From Tsukamurella spumae (GTDB lineage: Bacteria > Actinomycetota > Actinomycetes > Mycobacteriales > Mycobacteriaceae), in contig NZ_JAAXOQ010000033.1 in NCBI RefSeq assembly GCF_012396015.1, positions 1 to 43,550 on the forward strand: a DNA stretch of 43,550 bases, written 5' to 3'. This document shows, one piece after another, positions 1 through 6,571 of the stretch. The notes beneath the pieces are model-generated. The model saw only the letters and a list, made by a program, of their open reading frames with translations, was not told the DNA's origin and did no database searches. How positions within the stretch are numbered: position 1 is the first letter of the stretch; every line of letters starts with the position of its first letter. The translations under genes were made by a program, and so were the position numbers.

Positions 1-60
1 CCACGACAGCACCACCCGGAGACCCGCCCACCGGCAGCGCTAGCCGGAGCTTCCGCACGC

Positions 61-513
61 CTACTCGCCAATCAGGACGCGACATCCGTAGAGAACCGAA
101 TCTCCCACACCCCATGAATCAGGGGGGTTAATGATCCCGTCGCCGTTGACGTCGCGGTCGAGGACGAACAGCTTGCCGTTGGTGCGGGTCTTGATCTCGT
201 CGAACTGCGGGTCCTCGGTCTCGAACAGCGTCGGTTGATAGGACGGAAGGCCGGGATTGCTGTCGGGCGCGTAGCTGGTCGCGATCAGCTTCTTGAGACC
301 GTAGTCGTGGAAGTGCAGGGCGAAGAACTTGGCGAAGTTGCTCCACTCCGGGTCGTCGCACGGCAACAGGACGACCTTGTCGCGGAAGACGTTGGGGTCG
401 TAGTCGAGGTAGGCGTTCATCTCGCGCTCGATGTCTGGCCATTGGGTATAGAACTCGTCATTCTTGGCCGATCGTGCGGTGCGCAGATGGTGCTTCTTTT
501 CCGCGGTCGTCAT
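61..513 (-). pseudogene. EcoRI-type adenine-specific DNA methyltransferase, 3'-truncated
   Basis: The 150-residue product matches the N-terminal part of the EcoRI adenine methylase family (SAM-dependent N6-adenine methylation of DNA). Visible landmarks are KNDEFYTQ near residue 15, the CDDPEWSNF block, the GLKKLIATSY block and a DRDVNGDG segment near residue 125. After that segment the expected continuation, which carries the catalytic NPPF motif, is replaced by about 20 unrelated residues and a stop. Family members are usually over 300 residues, so this is under half length and should be inactive. The start at 513 (MTTAEKK) is chosen because homology begins there; the frame stays open upstream but shows nothing recognisable. 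No cognate restriction endonuclease is visible. The rearrangement point lies near position 130. Confidence 0.8.
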
Positions 514-586
514 GGAATAACCGTAATCGACGGGACCGACACGACGATGCTGCACGCCGCCGGTGTCGTCTGGCTGGTGGAAACAC

Positions 587-618
587 GATCCCCGCACCCG
601 GTGAGGGATGCGGGGATC
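587..618 (-). terminator. Hairpin terminator after the 112-residue gene
   Basis: Perfect 10-bp arms GATCCCCGCA (587-596) and TGCGGGGATC (609-618) lie 11 bases beyond the stop of the gene ending at 629. Reading the minus strand, a short T-rich stretch follows the hairpin. It separates that gene from the truncated methylase. Confidence 0.6.
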
Positions 619-628
619 TCGGGCGTGC

Positions 629-967
629 TCACTCGGCCCCGGTGACGGTGATGTGGTCCAGGTCGTCGAGGCGGACCAGGACGTCGCCGGTCGAGATGGT
701 GTCGCCGGCGGCGGTGGCGAACTCGACGGATGCGAGGTCGGCGTCGGCCAGCACGATGCGATTGCCTCGTTCCGCAGGGTCGTCAAACTCGATGCCGACG
801 AGCACGGTGGCGGATTCGCCCCGGAGTGCAGCGAGCGTGCGTAGCGCCTGCGCCCGGTCGTCCAGGTCGATCGGGTTGGACAGGTAGGCGCGGGTGCCGG
901 GTTGGTCGGCGACGAGCAGTGTGAGAGTGCTGGCGTCGATGCTGATGGGTGCGTCGGAGTTGGTCAT
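629..967 (-). CDS. Hypothetical acidic protein, 112 residues
   Basis: I do not recognise this protein. It is small, acidic and soluble-looking, with no signal peptide, membrane segment or metal-binding motif. The start at 967 (MTNSDAPISI) is preferred because GGAGGT sits about 6 bases upstream; the frame continues open further upstream but with low-complexity, unlikely sequence. It is followed by a hairpin terminator at 587-618 and lies 145 bp downstream of the PIN gene stop (1113), so it could be the last gene of that transcript. The C-terminal half (VEFATAAGDTIS, VLVRLDDLDHITVTG) looks like a beta-rich fold. Function unknown; probably an accessory gene of the island. Confidence 0.6.
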   Translation of the reverse strand: MTNSDAPISIDASTLTLLVADQPGTRAYLSNPIDLDDRAQALRTLAALRGESATVLVGIEFDDPAERGNRIVLADADLASVEFATAAGDTISTGDVLVRLDDLDHITVTGAE

Positions 968-1112
968 GGTCGTACCTCCAGGTGAGGAATCTGGCGTTGT
1001 CGGCAATGCGTCCGGGCCCCGGTCGAGGGGCCTTGCCTGTGCTGTCGACTGCTTCTGGCCAGTGCTCTGTGGACTCCGTTCACGGAACTCGCCAAAGCGG
1101 ATTAACACGGAG

Positions 1113-1547
1113 TCAGCGGGTGAGCGTAGCGACCAACTGGTCGCCGGTCCTCAGCTCGATCCCCAACTCGCGGGCCTTGTCCTGCACGGCGTGATCGTCG
1201 GAGACGACAGCCCACGTGGGAGCCCAGAGGTAGACCTCGTCCCGGCGTTGGGCGTCGAGCGCGCAGGCCAGGATGAGCGGGTCGGCATTGCCCTTGTTCG
1301 CGTATAGGTCGACCAAGCGGGTGTCGGTGGTCGGGATGGTCGTCATGATCTGCTGCAGCCGGAGGAGCACGTCGGGTGTCGTCGGGTACTCCAGCTGCTT
1401 TAGCGCGTTGATGTCGGGATAGTCGCGTGCCTCGTGGAGCACCTCGCTCGGGATGCGGCACTGGTCGCGGAAGAACTGACTCGATCGTTGCTCTCTCGAC
1501 AGCTTGGAGAGCACGTTGTTGTCGACGAGATAGGAGTACTCGTTCAT
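1113..1547 (-). CDS. PIN-like domain protein coupled to a dead ImmA-like protein
   Basis: The 144-residue protein has the PIN-domain pattern of a small metal-dependent RNase: YLVDNNVLSKL at residues 6-16 with Asp9, Glu35/Glu39, Asp89 in the ADPLILACALD helix, and Asp117/Asp118 in WAVVSDDHAV. All four acidic positions expected of an active PIN nuclease appear present. PIN proteins of this type often act as toxins cleaving tRNA or mRNA. The start at 1547 gives a 4-bp ATGA overlap with the upstream gene; a longer frame to 1601 has no support. It is the third gene of an operon with a serine recombinase and an ImmA-like protein. Known relatives with similar partners are the DUF4411 PIN proteins next to COG2856 proteins. 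The toxin role is inference. Confidence 0.75.
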   Translation of the reverse strand: MNEYSYLVDNNVLSKLSREQRSSQFFRDQCRIPSEVLHEARDYPDINALKQLEYPTTPDVLLRLQQIMTTIPTTDTRLVDLYANKGNADPLILACALDAQRRDEVYLWAPTWAVVSDDHAVQDKARELGIELRTGDQLVATLTR

Positions 1548-2728
1548 CGCACCGCCTGGCGGTAGTCGTCGATCTGCGCGGGCTGAAGGTGGTTGAGGCA
1601 CACGACACGGCAGAAATCCTTGGCCGAGACCTTGCCGGTGTCGAGGGCGTCGAGCATTCGTAGCGATAGCTCACGGCCGTTGTACTTGCGGAGGGCGTTG
1701 ACGACAAGTGGACTGCGCATCGGCGGTCTGCTGATCTGCTCGTACTCGCGACGCAGTTCATCGAGGTATCGCTTCGTGAGTGCGCCGTCGAGGACTCCCA
1801 GTCGCATGGCCCGGACCGCCACAGCGCTCGCGGTAACCTTGAAGTGATCGGACACTGCCTTTACCTCGTCGAGCGATCCGATGCGTAGGCCTCGGAATTG
1901 AGTTGCGGGCATGAGGATTTCACCGACGATGTCGTACTCGCGCTTGGCATCCCGTTCGGCGCTGCTGCCGTCGTAGGTGACCGGGGCGAAGATCTTGCGG
2001 GCGACGAGCACTGCCAGCAGTGTCAGTGTGAATATGCGTCGGCCGACCGGCTCCTGGTAGTCGCCCGCGTCGCCTCCCGCGAGGAAGACGTAGGGCACCT
2101 TGGAGTCCTTGATCGTCAGCCCGCTGAAGCTCACGGTGAGCCGTTGCGGCATGACGGTCGGCGCGCTCTGGGAGACCAGCACCTGATTGGCCTCCAGGCG
2201 GCTGATGATGTGGGCCAGCGCAGCGGTCTTGTCCCCGGCCCCGATGATGTCCGCGTGGGTCAGGCCGAGCGCGGCCATCAGCTTGTCCGCGTCGGCCGCG
2301 GGCGAGGTCCCTGGCCTGCCCAGCAGGCCGACGATCGAGTTCTTGGTCAGCGTGCTGTCGCAGCGCTTGAGCAGTTCCTGCTTGCGGAGCAGGTCCTTCA
2401 CGATCAGCTCGACGTCGCGCATCTCCACGACGTCGCGGGAGTTGATCGAGAACGTGTCCTTGGTCATGCCGGCCAGCAGTTTGCGGGTCTTGGCCGCGAC
2501 CTGCTCGCGGACCAGCGGGAGCGGGGCGAAGAACAAGCAGTACGGGATCTGGCCATGGCGGGCGAGATCAATCAGGTCGTTAAAAGTGATGGACCCGCAG
2601 CCCAGGGTCTTCTCGTAGCCGACGTAGGAGCTGGCGATGGAGTTCTCCAGCAGTTCGACGAAGACGGCTCGCTCGATCGGGATGGTCTGCCCACTAATGC
2701 GCACGTTGAGCTGTGGTGCAGTCGTCAC
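1544..2728 (-). CDS. ImmA/IrrE-like protein with destroyed HEXXH zinc site
   Basis: The 394-residue protein resembles the ImmA/IrrE (COG2856) metallopeptidase family from about residue 180 on. It has the strand FSGLTIKDSKVPYVFLAG, then GRRIFTLTLLAVLVARKI (229-246), then EILMP (270-274), then DHFKVTASAVAVRAMRLGVL (294-313). In active members the block after RRxFTL is AHELGH; here it reads TLLAVL, so both histidines and the glutamate are gone. This is a pseudo-enzyme or binding protein, not a protease. Residues 1-175 are a helical region I do not recognise. Its start overlaps the recombinase stop (ATGA, 2725-2728) and its stop overlaps the PIN start (1544-1547), so the three are translationally coupled. 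Antitoxin or sensor for the PIN protein is a reasonable inference. Confidence 0.7.
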   Translation of the reverse strand: MTTAPQLNVRISGQTIPIERAVFVELLENSIASSYVGYEKTLGCGSITFNDLIDLARHGQIPYCLFFAPLPLVREQVAAKTRKLLAGMTKDTFSINSRDVVEMRDVELIVKDLLRKQELLKRCDSTLTKNSIVGLLGRPGTSPAADADKLMAALGLTHADIIGAGDKTAALAHIISRLEANQVLVSQSAPTVMPQRLTVSFSGLTIKDSKVPYVFLAGGDAGDYQEPVGRRIFTLTLLAVLVARKIFAPVTYDGSSAERDAKREYDIVGEILMPATQFRGLRIGSLDEVKAVSDHFKVTASAVAVRAMRLGVLDGALTKRYLDELRREYEQISRPPMRSPLVVNALRKYNGRELSLRMLDALDTGKVSAKDFCRVVCLNHLQPAQIDDYRQAVR

Positions 2729-3300
2729 GCGGTATCTCCGGCCCGTTGGACTGCGCGGTAGACCGTCGCCCGGGAGACGCCGTAGTCGTCGGCCAATTCG
2801 GCAACGGTGTATTCGCCGGAGTGGAAGTCGGCTACCAGCCTCTTCTCGCGTGCGGTGGACAGCTTCGGCTGTTTGCCGCGCAGACGGCCACGAGCCTTCG
2901 CGACAGCCATGCCCTCACGGGTGCGCATCCGGATGAGGTCGGCTTCGAACTCCGCGAACGTGGCCAGGACGTTGAACATCATGCGGCCCATGGGGTCGGT
3001 CGGGTCATAGGCGCTGGCACCGAGCCGGAGGGTGACGCCGCGGCCCGCGAGCTCGTCGGCGATGTCTTTGGCGTCGCGGATGGAACGGGCCAACCGGTCG
3101 AGCTTGGTCACCACTAGTTCGTCGCCGGGACGGCTGGCGGCGGCCAGTGCCTCGCGTAGCCCGGGCCGGCTCCGGTTTGTACCGGTGAGGCCGTGATCGA
3201 TGTAGATGCGCTTTTCGTCGACGCCGAGCTTCTTGAGCGCGTCGGTCTGCGCGGCGAGGTCCTGGTCGCCGGTCGACACTCTGGCATAGCCGATCTTCAT
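2725..3300 (-). CDS. Serine recombinase (resolvase/invertase family)
   Basis: This is a 191-residue small serine recombinase. The N-terminal catalytic domain starts MKIGYARVST, with the nucleophile Ser9. It carries the arginine-rich active-site segment KLDRLARSIRD and the dimer helix FNVLATFAEFEADLIRMRTREG. A C-terminal helix-turn-helix (YTVAELADDYGVSRATVYRA) follows. The family catalyses site-specific inversion or resolution at short paired sites. The gene has no Shine-Dalgarno; instead a TACAAT -10 box ends 7 bases before the ATG, so the message is probably leaderless. An inverted repeat just upstream (3316-3331) may be its site or operator. It is the first gene of the three-gene coupled operon with the ImmA-like and PIN genes. 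Confidence 0.9.
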   Translation of the reverse strand: MKIGYARVSTGDQDLAAQTDALKKLGVDEKRIYIDHGLTGTNRSRPGLREALAAASRPGDELVVTKLDRLARSIRDAKDIADELAGRGVTLRLGASAYDPTDPMGRMMFNVLATFAEFEADLIRMRTREGMAVAKARGRLRGKQPKLSTAREKRLVADFHSGEYTVAELADDYGVSRATVYRAVQRAGDTA

Positions 3301-3331
3301 ACCAACGATTGTACGTTAGAGGGACCCCTAA
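3301..3331 (-). promoter_or_regulatory. Leaderless promoter and inverted-repeat operator/res-like site
   Basis: On the minus strand TACAAT (3308-3313) lies exactly 7 bases from the recombinase ATG at 3300, the spacing of leaderless mycobacterial-type promoters. Directly upstream, covering the expected -35, is an imperfect palindrome TTAGAGGGACCCCTAA (3316-3331; arms TTAGAGG/CCCCTAA match at 6 of 7). The likely roles are autorepression or a recombination crossover site; both are inference. Confidence 0.5.
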
Positions 3332-3452
3332 TGAGATTATTTGCGGGCGGGTCTTGTGAGACGGGATGAACTGCGTCGACTCGGTGCGAACGGGGCGTCG
3401 CACAGCGTCTCGCTCACCGACCGGCTTGCGGACACCGGGTGTGGAGAAAGAA

Positions 3453-3481
3453 GATCCCCGATGCCGCGGGGCACCGGGGTC
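3453..3481 (-). terminator. Hairpin terminator after the secreted protein gene
   Basis: Near-perfect inverted repeat: GATCCCCGATGCC (3453-3465) and GGCACCGGGGTC (3470-3481). On the minus strand it is followed by TTCTTTC. It lies 20 bases after the stop at 3501. Confidence 0.6.
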
Positions 3482-3500
3482 TCGTGGGGCGTGGAATGCG

Positions 3501-3902
3501 TCAGCGGGGCGTCAGCGACGTCGTGCCGATCACCGCGCCGTCGATCATGAGCCACAGCTCCTGGCCCACGAATCGATTTCCCTTGCGGGCGAACGTGTAT
3601 CGATTCCCGCCGTAGTCCATCCAGGCACCTGATCGAGTTGGATGCAGGCGCGCATGTTTCGATGCGCCGATGACCGTGCCGGGGATGTTGAGTGTCAGGA
3701 CGTTGCCCCGGATGGTCACCGGGTAGACGCCACGGACCCCTGTGAGCGTCTTGGTCGTGGTCCAGGTGTAGCGGCCCGAGTCGACGGCGGCGGAGGCTTG
3801 GCCGGCGCCGAGTGCGGTGGTGATGCCCAGGGTGCCGGCCAGTGCCGAGACGGCGATGGCGGCACCGGTGATGGCGCGCTTGAGAGTGAATCGAGTGGTC
3901 AT
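3501..3902 (-). CDS. Small secreted protein of unknown function
   Basis: The 133-residue product begins MTTRFTLKRAITGAAI, a Sec signal peptide with a basic N-region, a hydrophobic core to about residue 30 and a probable cleavage after AGQASA. The mature part, about 95 residues, is rich in beta-strand patterns and aromatics (GRYTWTTTKTL, WMDYGGNRYTF, ELWLMIDGAV). The ATG at 3902 has AAAGGA 7 bases upstream; the TTG at 3923 lacks such support. It lies 33 bp downstream of the J-domain-like membrane protein gene and is probably co-transcribed with it, then terminated at 3453-3481. Family not recognised. Similar small exported proteins are common on actinobacterial plasmids and prophages, but no role can be assigned. 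Confidence 0.65.
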   Translation of the reverse strand: MTTRFTLKRAITGAAIAVSALAGTLGITTALGAGQASAAVDSGRYTWTTTKTLTGVRGVYPVTIRGNVLTLNIPGTVIGASKHARLHPTRSGAWMDYGGNRYTFARKGNRFVGQELWLMIDGAVIGTTSLTPR

Positions 3903-3935
3903 GGGGGTGTCCTTTCTGGACAAGGAAGGGCGGGA

Positions 3936-4871
3936 TCAGCGCAGGTTCTCGGGCAGCACGACGACCTTGCTGCCGTTGCCGATGGAGAGCGCCACGGGAT
4001 TGTCCAGGCCGGCGACCCGGGTGTAGGAGGTGACCGGGACCGAGGTCGACGGGGAGACCTGCAGTGGGTCGCCCGGCGTGCAGGTCAGCGGCGGGTCGGC
4101 CGAGGTGGCCGCCAGGGGATGGCCCTGGGCGTCGCGCCGGCCGCTGGCGGTGTTGGTCTGCCCGGTGAGGTCGGCGCTCACGAAGTCCAGGGGCTTGACG
4201 GTGTAGACGTTCCCCCGGCCACCGGACATCTTGTCACTGGTTGTCGCCGTGGTGGCCACCGCGAAGTACTCGCCGGGGCACTCGGGTGCCGGGTCGGTGA
4301 CCCGGCTGATGCCGTTGATGCGGTAGGTGATCGTGCCAGACAGGTCGGTCACGGTGCCGCCGATGGCCACCCGGCGCGAGGCCGGGTAGGCCTCGTCGAG
4401 TGGATCGGTCGATGCGGCAGGCCCGGCCGACGCCGACGGCGACGGCCTATCTCCCGACTGCTGCGTCGCCGTCGGCGTCGAGTCACCGATGCTGCACGCG
4501 ACGGCTGTGACGCCGATGACCAGGACCAGTGCGAGAGCCGCGGTCACCGCACTGAGAATCCGCACCTGCCGACCGGCAAACGCGCCGGCCAGGCCAGGTT
4601 TCGGAACGGCGGCGGGCACCGGTCGCCCCGCGATCGCTGCAAGTGCAGATTCGTCGATGGTCGGCGCGTTGGGGTCGGCCAGCGCGGCGTCGTAGCGAGC
4701 CCGCCGGGCTGGATCTCCGAGAATGGCCCTCGCCGTGTCGATTCGATTGCGGGTCAGTTGATCTCGCGGATCGGTGGCGTTGAGAGCCGCGGTGAGTGCG
4801 GCGGCCAGCGCTTCGGGCGGTTGCCGTCGGTCCAGGCCGTAGATGGCGTACAGATCAATATGGTGTGGCAT
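3936..4871 (-). CDS. J-domain-like, single-pass membrane protein with extracytoplasmic domain
   Basis: The 311-residue protein has three parts. Residues 4-66 resemble a DnaJ J-domain in layout (LYAIYGLD, then a helix ending DPARRARYDAALADP), but the diagnostic HPD loop between helices II and III is absent, so it is unlikely to stimulate Hsp70 in the usual way. Residues 105-127 form one transmembrane helix (ILSAVTAALALVLVIGVTAV). A Ser/Pro/Thr linker leads to a 150-residue extracytoplasmic beta-rich domain that looks DUF4352-like. The start at 4871 places the J-like region at the very N-terminus. It sits between the XRE regulator and the small secreted protein, so an envelope function for the island is plausible. 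Exact role unknown. Confidence 0.65.
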   Translation of the reverse strand: MPHHIDLYAIYGLDRRQPPEALAAALTAALNATDPRDQLTRNRIDTARAILGDPARRARYDAALADPNAPTIDESALAAIAGRPVPAAVPKPGLAGAFAGRQVRILSAVTAALALVLVIGVTAVACSIGDSTPTATQQSGDRPSPSASAGPAASTDPLDEAYPASRRVAIGGTVTDLSGTITYRINGISRVTDPAPECPGEYFAVATTATTSDKMSGGRGNVYTVKPLDFVSADLTGQTNTASGRRDAQGHPLAATSADPPLTCTPGDPLQVSPSTSVPVTSYTRVAGLDNPVALSIGNGSKVVVLPENLR

Positions 4872-4892
4872 TGGTGTGTCCCCTCGTGGTGG

Positions 4893-5251
4893 AGGGAGAC
4901 ATGCAGGTAGGGCTAGTCGAGCGTCTCAGCCGCGGCGTCGTCGGCCTCGGCCGCGGCGAGCAAGGCGCTGGGCCGGGTGCCCAACGCTCTGGCCAAGTCC
5001 CAGAGGCGGTCCGAGCTGATGCTCGCCTCGCCGGCCTCGAGCCGGGCGATGGCCGACCGGGATAGCCCGGATGCCGTGGCCAACTGGATCTGGGTCAGCC
5101 CGACGCGCTGCCGGGCATCGACCAGCGCCTTGGCCAGCGCCTCCCTACGCACGTCGCGGTCCTGCCGCTGTGACGGCGTGAGGACGTGATCGGGCACTGG
5201 CACCTGACAATCGTCCCATGACGGCGATCCGGTTCCCCTGCATGTCTCCCT
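4893..5251. repeat. 15-bp perfect inverted repeat flanking the XRE gene
   Basis: AGGGAGACATGCAGG occurs on the plus strand at 4893-4907, and its reverse complement at 5237-5251. The two copies bracket the XRE gene. In a minus-strand transcript they could pair over about 330 nt. The right copy resembles a Shine-Dalgarno plus ATG. Confidence 0.6.
4913..5203 (-). CDS. XRE-family helix-turn-helix transcriptional regulator
   Basis: The 96-residue protein has a single Cro/C1-type helix-turn-helix at about residues 28-82. The recognition region is GLTQIQLATASGLSRSAIARLEAGEASIS, followed by the second helical pair RLWDLARALGTRPSALLAAAE. It has no additional sensor domain. The start is a GTG at 5203 (MPVPDHV). 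A 20-bp perfect palindrome (5274-5293) lies 71 bp upstream and is the obvious operator candidate for autoregulation. Reading right to left, it precedes the J-domain-like and secreted-protein genes and could control them. Such small XRE proteins commonly keep plasmid or phage transfer functions silent; that role here is inference. Confidence 0.85.
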   Translation of the reverse strand: MPVPDHVLTPSQRQDRDVRREALAKALVDARQRVGLTQIQLATASGLSRSAIARLEAGEASISSDRLWDLARALGTRPSALLAAAEADDAAAETLD

Positions 5252-5273
5252 TGGTGGTTGATCGCGGTTGGTG

Positions 5274-5293
5274 ATGTGTCGCTAGCGACACAT
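5274..5293. promoter_or_regulatory. 20-bp perfect palindrome, probable XRE operator
   Basis: ATGTGTCGCTAGCGACACAT is perfectly self-complementary over 20 bases and lies 71 bp upstream of the XRE start. The half-site GTGTC/GACAC recurs as the inverted pair TGACAC-ATTAG-GTGTCA at 7520-7536 near the att site. Binding by the XRE protein is inferred from position. Confidence 0.6.
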
Positions 5294-5676
5294 TGAGTAT
5301 GGAATATCCATGACGGCATGACGTGTCTGGGGTGACAGATGTCGGTCAGTCGGACGACATGGATGTGGCGAGAATCAATTACCTCCTGCGAGAAGTCTGA
5401 ACTGTGTGTGACGTGCGCAAACGGGTCCGTTGCGTGGTTGCAGACAGTTTCTAACAGGGATATGTGACAGCGAAAAGCGCTGCGGAAGAGGCGGTTACGG
5501 GGCGCTCGGCAGATGCGGCACTTCCCTCAATTAGTAACCGCCGCATACCCTATCACACGATGTCAACACTGTGACACACTTCACATCTGGTCGTTCGGAT
5601 GGATGACTTGGAATGGGACGACCCCGGCGCGGGTGTGCGCCGGGGCCGTGGGGAGCGCCCCTGGCGGGGCGCCGGT
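5294..5676. other. Non-coding spacer between the XRE gene and the ardA operon
   Basis: No credible gene is seen here. It holds the terminator hairpin of the ardA operon (5622-5645). On the minus strand it also has a TTGACA hexamer within the dyad TGTCA-ACACTG-TGACA at about 5561-5576, which may belong to a promoter for the leftward XRE group. The rest is comparatively AT-rich sequence without recognisable structure. Confidence 0.4.
5622..5645 (-). terminator. Hairpin terminator of the ardA operon
   Basis: Perfect 9-bp arms CCCCGGCGC (5622-5630) and GCGCCGGGG (5637-5645) with a 6-base loop, 31 bases beyond the stop of the zinc-ribbon gene. No strong T-tract, as usual in high-GC actinobacteria. 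Confidence 0.55.
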
Positions 5677-5835
5677 TCATCGGCCGGTCAGGGTTTCGGC
5701 GGCGATGACGGCGTCGACCAGGCGATCGAGAGCCTCGGACCGGCATGGCCGGCAACCTCGCTCATCGTGGATGGCCGAGCGTCCGCACGTCGGGCAGCGC
5801 AGGACGGTCGGCGTGGACGGATACAGGTTCTGCAT
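5677..5835 (-). CDS. Small zinc-ribbon protein coupled to ardA
   Basis: A 52-residue protein (MQNLYPSTPTVLRCPTCGRS...) with two cysteine pairs, CPTC at residues 14-17 and C28/C31 in GCRPCR. These form a typical short zinc ribbon, followed by one helix (ALDRLVDAVIAAE). Its ATG at 5835 overlaps the TGA of ardA by one base (TGATG), so it is translationally coupled to it. Its product ends 31 bases before the hairpin terminator at 5622-5645. Its role is unknown; coupling to an antirestriction gene suggests a host-defence-evasion or DNA-transfer accessory. It is easily missed because a longer overlapping frame covers the same stop. Confidence 0.6.
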   Translation of the reverse strand: MQNLYPSTPTVLRCPTCGRSAIHDERGCRPCRSEALDRLVDAVIAAETLTGR

Positions 5836-6389
5836 CAGAAGCTCCGGAACACATAGACCTCGCCGGCGGGGGCGCGCTCGACGCTGTAGTCCCCGGCCAG
5901 GTCGCGGGCGTATCTGCCGACGTCGAAATAGTCGCGCAGCTCGTCGGGCACGCCGTCGAGCAGGCCGCACTCCTCGACGAGGTCCTCGACATACGCGGTG
6001 AAGCTCGGCCAGACGCCGGCGAAGGCCTGCTCGAAGTCGCTGACGACAGGACGATCTGAATCTCCTTGTGCTGTATAGCTTCCCGACCGAACCCACGCGC
6101 AGATGGCTGGCCACTGCTCGGGTCCCACTTCGGTATAGACCTCGCCCCACTCGCCGGCCTCTTGCGGGCTCATCTCGCCGTCGACGGGGATGTTGTCGGT
6201 GTCGAGGCACCAGAGTTCTTCATGGCTGTGTTCGGGTATCGGCCGGCCGTGCAGCTGTGACGTGGTGATCTCGGCGGCCTCGGTGCATGAATACCAATCG
6301 CCGACGAGGCGGCCCTCGTTATAGCACTGGAGGCAGCCGATCCAGACGCGGGGTTCGTCGACGTCGGGACGGTTCTGGGTGGCCGTCAT
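5835..6389 (-). CDS. ardA: ArdA-type antirestriction protein
   Basis: The 184-residue protein matches ArdA, the acidic DNA mimic that inhibits type I restriction enzymes during plasmid or conjugative-transposon entry. Visible features are the N-terminal block RVWIGCLQCYNEGRLVGDWY (residues 14-33) and the strongly acidic central and C-terminal segments (FEQAFAGVWPSFTAYVEDLVEE, then DYFDVGRYARDLAGDYSVE). The family's usual size is about 165-185 residues, so it is full length. It overlaps its upstream neighbour by 4 bp (ATGA, 6386-6389) and its downstream zinc-ribbon gene by 1 bp. It forms one operon with two small upstream ORFs of unknown function. Presence of ardA supports a transmissible element. 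Confidence 0.92.
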   Translation of the reverse strand: MTATQNRPDVDEPRVWIGCLQCYNEGRLVGDWYSCTEAAEITTSQLHGRPIPEHSHEELWCLDTDNIPVDGEMSPQEAGEWGEVYTEVGPEQWPAICAWVRSGSYTAQGDSDRPVVSDFEQAFAGVWPSFTAYVEDLVEECGLLDGVPDELRDYFDVGRYARDLAGDYSVERAPAGEVYVFRSF

Positions 6390-6571
6390 GACAATGCTCC
6401 GATCAGGTTCTCGACGCGCTCGGCCGCGTGGCCGACGTCGGTGGTGTGGTGGTCGATGGCGTCTTCCAACGCCCAGATGGCTTGTACGAGCGCGTGATCA
6501 CCGGTGAGGCGGTGTTTCTCGCCGACGGTCCATGCACGTGCGATGAGCGCCTCCGCGGCTGTCGTGGTCAT
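6386..6571 (-). CDS. Small hypothetical helical protein, 61 residues
   Basis: Short, mostly alpha-helical acidic protein (MTTTAAEALIARAWTVGEKH...). The start at 6571 gives an ATGA overlap with the stop of the upstream gene, and its own stop overlaps the ardA start by 4 bp, so it is a coupled member of the ardA operon. An in-frame ATG two codons earlier (6577) is also possible. No motif is recognised. Comparable tiny genes lie next to ardA in other actinobacterial elements, but no function can be given. Confidence 0.55.
   Translation of the reverse strand: MTTTAAEALIARAWTVGEKHRLTGDHALVQAIWALEDAIDHHTTDVGHAAERVENLIGALS

Noticed and set aside
1-60. A further gene at the left edge
   Set aside because: Only 60 bases are present beyond the methylase stop and none of the frames shows anything recognisable.
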